NCBI GenBank assembly: GCA_050945235.1
Contig: JBMNSO010000065.1
Coordinates: 1 to 9,653, forward strand
Origin: DUOD01 sp050945235
Lineage (GTDB): Bacteria > Bacillota > Clostridia > DUOD01
Direction: 5' to 3'
Length of the DNA stretch: 9,653 nucleotides
In this document: positions 6,996 to 9,653 of the stretch, piece after piece
Numbering within the stretch: position 1 is the stretch's first letter
Layout: every line of letters begins with the position of its first letter
The notes under the pieces: generated by a model
The model's input: only the letters and a program-made list of their open reading frames with translations
What the model was told of the DNA's origin: nothing
The model's database searches: none
Position numbers and translations under genes: made by a program

Positions 6996-8237
6996 CTATC
7001 CTTCAACCTTTTTAAACAGTATTGTGGCGTTCTGCCCGCCAAAACCAAAGGAATTGGATAATGCATAGTTTATATCGGCACCTCTCCCAGTATTGGGAAC
7101 ATAATCGAGGTCGCAATCCTCATCCTTTGTGGTGTAATTTATAGTAGGACTTAAATAGCCCTCGTATATTGAAAGGGCTGTAACAATAGCCTCTATGCCT
7201 CCGGCAGCGCCCAGGGAATGGCCGATCATGGATTTAGTTGAACTGATGGCTAGGTTATATGCGTGTTTGCCGAATATGGTTTTAATGGCCATGGTCTCAA
7301 ATTTGTCGTTATATGGCGTAGATGTACCATGGGCATTGATATAGTCCACCATTCCAGGTTCTATTCCCCCATCATCTATAGCCATCTTCATAGCCCGGGC
7401 TCCGCCTTCGCCTTCAGGGGCAGGTGCTGTAATATGATGGGCATCAGCCGTTGCACCATACCCCACTATTTCACAGTAGATACGGGCTCCCCTATTAATT
7501 GCGTGCTCCATGTTTTCTAATATTAATATCCCCGCACCTTCGCCTATTACGAAACCGTCCCGGTGGGCATCAAAGGGCCTGCTGGCAGCTTTCGGGTCGT
7601 CATTCCTAGTGGATAATGCCTTCATTGCACAAAATCCGGCCACTGCCATCGGAGTTATTGATGCCTCCGAACCACCAGCTATTACTACATCAACATCCCC
7701 CCGTTGAATCGCCTTAAAAGCTATGCCCAATGCACTGGTAGCGGACGCACAGGCAGTTACAATAGTAGCGTTATATCCCTTGGCCCCAAACATTATGGAA
7801 ACATATCCGGCTGCTATGTTGCTTATCATCATAGGAACAAAAAAAGGGCTTACCCTACCTGGTCCTTTACTCTGTAATATGGTATGCTGCTGCTCAAAGG
7901 TTTCAATGCCTCCGATACCACTGCCCAGTATAACTCCAAGTCTATTTTTGTCCACATTATTCAAATTCAACTGACTGTCCTCTACAGCAAGCTGGGAAGA
8001 CGCAATGGCAAACTGGGTAAACCTGTCCATTCTCTTGGCTTCCTTCTTATCCATGAAATCATCCGGATTAAAGTCCCTCACCTGACCGCCAATTTTTGAT
8101 GAATAATCACTGATATCGAATCTATCTATAACATCAATCCCACTTGTTCCTGATTTTATATTCCTCCAAAAGACATCCTTTCCTGTACCAACAGCGGTAA
8201 CGGGGCCCACCCCTGTTATAGCCACTCTGTTTTTCAT
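6996..8237 (-). CDS. fabF: 3-oxoacyl-[acyl-carrier-protein] synthase II (KAS II)
   Basis: A 413-residue condensing enzyme that extends acyl-ACP by two carbons using malonyl-ACP, releasing CO2. The thiolase-fold catalytic set is complete: nucleophile Cys163 in TACASATSALG, His303 in NAHGTSTPYND and His340 in MIGHSLGAAGG, with Lys335 just before it. These numbers coincide with E. coli FabF. The C-terminal NSFGFGGQNATILFKK motif is present. The Cys-His-His set separates it from FabH (Cys-His-Asn); FabF rather than FabB is favoured by the length and by the gene's place after acpP. The ATG at 8237 has GGGAGG 5 nt upstream. It lies 139 nt after acpP, the longest gap inside the operon, and ends just before the terminator at 6975. 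No defects seen. Confidence 0.98.
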   Translation of the reverse strand: MKNRVAITGVGPVTAVGTGKDVFWRNIKSGTSGIDVIDRFDISDYSSKIGGQVRDFNPDDFMDKKEAKRMDRFTQFAIASSQLAVEDSQLNLNNVDKNRLGVILGSGIGGIETFEQQHTILQSKGPGRVSPFFVPMMISNIAAGYVSIMFGAKGYNATIVTACASATSALGIAFKAIQRGDVDVVIAGGSEASITPMAVAGFCAMKALSTRNDDPKAASRPFDAHRDGFVIGEGAGILILENMEHAINRGARIYCEIVGYGATADAHHITAPAPEGEGGARAMKMAIDDGGIEPGMVDYINAHGTSTPYNDKFETMAIKTIFGKHAYNLAISSTKSMIGHSLGAAGGIEAIVTALSIYEGYLSPTINYTTKDEDCDLDYVPNTGRGADINYALSNSFGFGGQNATILFKKVEG

Positions 8238-8339
8238 AAAAACCTCCCATAATCTACATTGCAGTCTAAAGAAAATTAAAAAATATATACCAAATTATAG
8301 CTTTTTATTCTATAATAATAATTGACATACTATTTTTTT
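8238..8339 (-). other. A+T-rich acpP-fabF spacer with a weak -10-like box
   Basis: After the hairpin this spacer is almost all A and T up to the fabF ribosome binding site. A TATAAT on the minus strand (8299-8294) has no matching -35 hexamer at 16-18 nt (the aligned bases are ATTATT at 17). A separate start for fabF is possible but not shown. I found no match to the FapR operator of Bacillus fatty acid genes. Confidence 0.35.
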
Positions 8340-8371
8340 GAAAGCCCCGTAGTATACACCGCGGGACTTTC
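8340..8371. other. Hairpin between acpP and fabF
   Basis: GAAAGCCCCG (8340-8349) and CGGGACTTTC (8362-8371) form a 10-bp stem around a 12-nt loop. In minus-strand RNA (the acpP-fabF transcript) the non-Watson-Crick pair is a G-U wobble; in plus-strand RNA it is a C-A mismatch. So the stem is better in the sense transcript. The run TTTTTTT (8372-8378), however, follows the stem only on the plus strand; on the minus strand the stem is followed by AAAAAAA. It is therefore not a normal acpP terminator. It could be a 3'-end stabiliser or processing site that raises acpP over fabF, or a terminator of antisense RNA. Confidence 0.7.
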
Positions 8372-8376
8372 TTTTT

Positions 8377-8604
8377 TTAAGTATTGTTCTTTATATATTC
8401 TACAACATCACCCACTGTTGTGACTTTTTCAGCCTCTTCATCTGGAATTTCCAGATCAAACTCTTCTTCCAAGGCCATAATCAACTCAACGATATCTAAC
8501 GAATCAGCACCCAAATCATCTATAAAGGAAGCTTCTAAGGTAACTTTTTCAGGATCAACCCCCAATTGTTCAACAATAATATCTTTTACTTTTTCAAAAG
8601 CCAT
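8377..8604 (-). CDS. acpP: Acyl carrier protein
   Basis: A complete ACP of 75 residues, the small acidic cytosolic carrier to which growing acyl chains are attached. Ser35 in GADSLDIVELIMALEEEF is the site for the 4'-phosphopantetheine arm added by AcpS. Helix II and the following acidic stretch (DLEIPDEEAEKVTTVGDVVEYI) are typical. The ATG at 8604 is preceded by an unusually full Shine-Dalgarno stretch, GGGAGGTGA, 6 nt upstream, fitting the high abundance of ACP. It lies 53 nt after fabG. The stop codon TAA runs straight into an A-rich run and the hairpin at 8340-8371, which may set the ratio of acpP to fabF message. Confidence 0.99.
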   Translation of the reverse strand: MAFEKVKDIIVEQLGVDPEKVTLEASFIDDLGADSLDIVELIMALEEEFDLEIPDEEAEKVTTVGDVVEYIKNNT

Positions 8605-8657
8605 TTTCTCTCACCTCCCTTCCAAGTTAGCAAAAAATTCCCTACAATAAGATGATA

Positions 8658-9398
8658 TTACATAACCATTCCGCCGTCAATATTTATTACTTGCCCGGTT
8701 ATATACCTGGCATCATCGCTTGATAAGAAGGCTACCACCTTTGCTACGTCCATTGGTTCACCAAAATATCCTAGGGGTATACTAGCCAATATGCTTTCCC
8801 TAACCTTATCCGGCAACACCCTGGTCATATCGGTGTCTATAAATCCAGGGGCCACTGCGTTTACAGTAATACCCCTGCCGGCAAGTTCCTTGGCAATGGA
8901 TTTTGTAAACCCGATAATGCCTGCCTTTGCAGCACCATAGTTGCATTGTCCGACGTTTCCAACTATGCCAATAACCGATGTTATATTAATAATCCTTCCA
9001 TATCTTTTCTTGACCATAATTTTGCTAGCTTGCTGGGTACAGTGGAATACCCCGTCCAGGTTTGTCTGTATTACCTTGTACCAATCATCCTCCTTCATCC
9101 GCAACAGCAATCCATCCCTGGTTATACCTGCATTATTAACTAAAATATCAACTGTTTTGAACCTTTGTATGGTCTTATTGAACAAGTGCTCTACATCTTC
9201 CTTCTTCGATACATCGGCCGCTACAGCTATGGCACTACCACCGTTGTCTTCGATGGATTTTACAACTTCAAAGGCTGCTTCACTATTTGAAGCATAGTTT
9301 ACGACTACACAGGCTCCTGACTTACTTAGCTCTATGGCTATTTCCCGACCAATGCCCCTTGAAGCACCGGTTACAATTGCAGTTTTCCCATTAAGCAT
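8658..9398 (-). CDS. fabG: 3-oxoacyl-[acyl-carrier-protein] reductase
   Basis: A 246-residue short-chain dehydrogenase that reduces 3-oxoacyl-ACP to 3-hydroxyacyl-ACP with NADPH. The Rossmann glycine motif TGASRGIG spans 10-17 and NNAG spans 88-91. The catalytic tetrad is complete: Asn113 (TNLDG), Ser141 (NITSV), Tyr154 and Lys158 (YGAAK). The C-terminal ITGQVINIDGGMVM is characteristic of FabG. Many short-chain dehydrogenases look alike; the position between fabD and acpP makes FabG secure. The ATG at 9398 shares its first base with the stop of fabD (TAATG), and a G-run (GGGGGG) lies about 9 nt upstream, so translation is likely coupled to fabD. Confidence 0.98.
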   Translation of the reverse strand: MLNGKTAIVTGASRGIGREIAIELSKSGACVVVNYASNSEAAFEVVKSIEDNGGSAIAVAADVSKKEDVEHLFNKTIQRFKTVDILVNNAGITRDGLLLRMKEDDWYKVIQTNLDGVFHCTQQASKIMVKKRYGRIINITSVIGIVGNVGQCNYGAAKAGIIGFTKSIAKELAGRGITVNAVAPGFIDTDMTRVLPDKVRESILASIPLGYFGEPMDVAKVVAFLSSDDARYITGQVINIDGGMVM

Positions 9399-9653
9399 TA
9401 TTTTAATCCCCCCAGTATATCCTTTTCTACTTCCCTAAGGGTTTTAATATCCTCAACATTTACAGCCTTAAGGTTTTTGTCAATTTTCTTGATAAAACCC
9501 TTCAAGGCTTTACCGGGCCCTATCTCAACAAAGGTATTAACTCCATTTTCTACCATGGTTCTCACGCATTCTTCCCATAGAATGGAACTGCTTACCTGCC
9601 TTTCCAATAAACCCTTTATTTGACCTTTATTCTCTATAATCCCACCTGTCACA
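9398..9653 (-). CDS. fabD: Malonyl-CoA:ACP transacylase, C-terminal part (start outside the window)
   Basis: The last 84 codons of FabD, which transfers malonyl from CoA to AcpP to supply chain extension. Visible are IKGLLERQVSSSILWEECVR, then MVENGVNTFVEIGPGKALKG and FIKKID, matching the C-terminal region of the family. The EIGPGKALKGFIKK block is particularly diagnostic. The active-site serine (GHSLG) and the catalytic histidine would lie upstream, beyond the right edge. The GTG at 9652 is in frame but encodes an internal valine, not a start, since family members carry more than 200 residues before this point. It ends at TAA overlapping the fabG ATG by one base. Confidence 0.95.
   Translation of the reverse strand, partial: VTGGIIENKGQIKGLLERQVSSSILWEECVRTMVENGVNTFVEIGPGKALKGFIKKIDKNLKAVNVEDIKTLREVEKDILGGLK

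Noticed and set aside
8322..8327. TTGACA on the plus strand as part of an antisense promoter before the acpP hairpin
   Set aside because: The position 17 nt downstream is CCCCGT, which is no -10 box.
9650..9652. GTG 9652 as the start of a short separate gene
   Set aside because: The translation matches the C-terminal end of FabD without interruption; the codon is an internal valine and the gene continues beyond the window.

Overview
The window is a compact stretch of housekeeping chromosome from a low-GC Gram-positive bacterium, most likely a member of the Clostridia. This rests on the A+T-rich sequence, the strong GGAGG-type ribosome binding sites, and the gene order fabD-fabG-acpP-fabF-rnc-(radical SAM)-smc-ftsY-ylxM. 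The order is written in the direction of transcription, and every gene I can support lies on the minus strand. I cannot name the species. There are no insertion sequences, phage genes, CRISPR arrays, tRNA or rRNA genes.

Reading with transcription, from high to low coordinates: (1) 9653-6996 is the end of a type II fatty acid synthesis operon, with the C-terminal part of FabD (malonyl-CoA:ACP transacylase), FabG (3-ketoacyl-ACP reductase), the acyl carrier protein AcpP and FabF (condensing enzyme). FabD loads malonyl groups onto AcpP, FabF condenses and FabG reduces, so consecutive genes encode the carrier and the enzymes acting on it. (2) A strong intrinsic terminator at 6924-6975 closes this operon. 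(3) 6858-490 is a second cluster: rnc (RNase III, TTG start), a stand-alone Elp3-like radical SAM protein overlapping rnc by 11 nt, smc (chromosome condensation ATPase) and ftsY (SRP receptor). (4) 489-179 is a 311-nt gap without a convincing gene. It contains a consensus sigma-A promoter and a perfect 46-bp palindrome. (5) The first 59 codons of ylxM, whose usual partner is the SRP gene ffh, run off the left edge.

Three starts were moved to internal codons on ribosome-binding-site and family grounds: smc to ATG at 5009, rnc to TTG at 6858, and the radical SAM gene to ATG at 6149.

The protein-coding content is ordinary. The points worth a second look are non-coding: the large inverted repeat built around the ylxM promoter (211-291), a second inverted repeat across its -35 box, and a hairpin after acpP whose T-run lies on the wrong strand for a normal acpP terminator. 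I did not find an undescribed multi-gene system.
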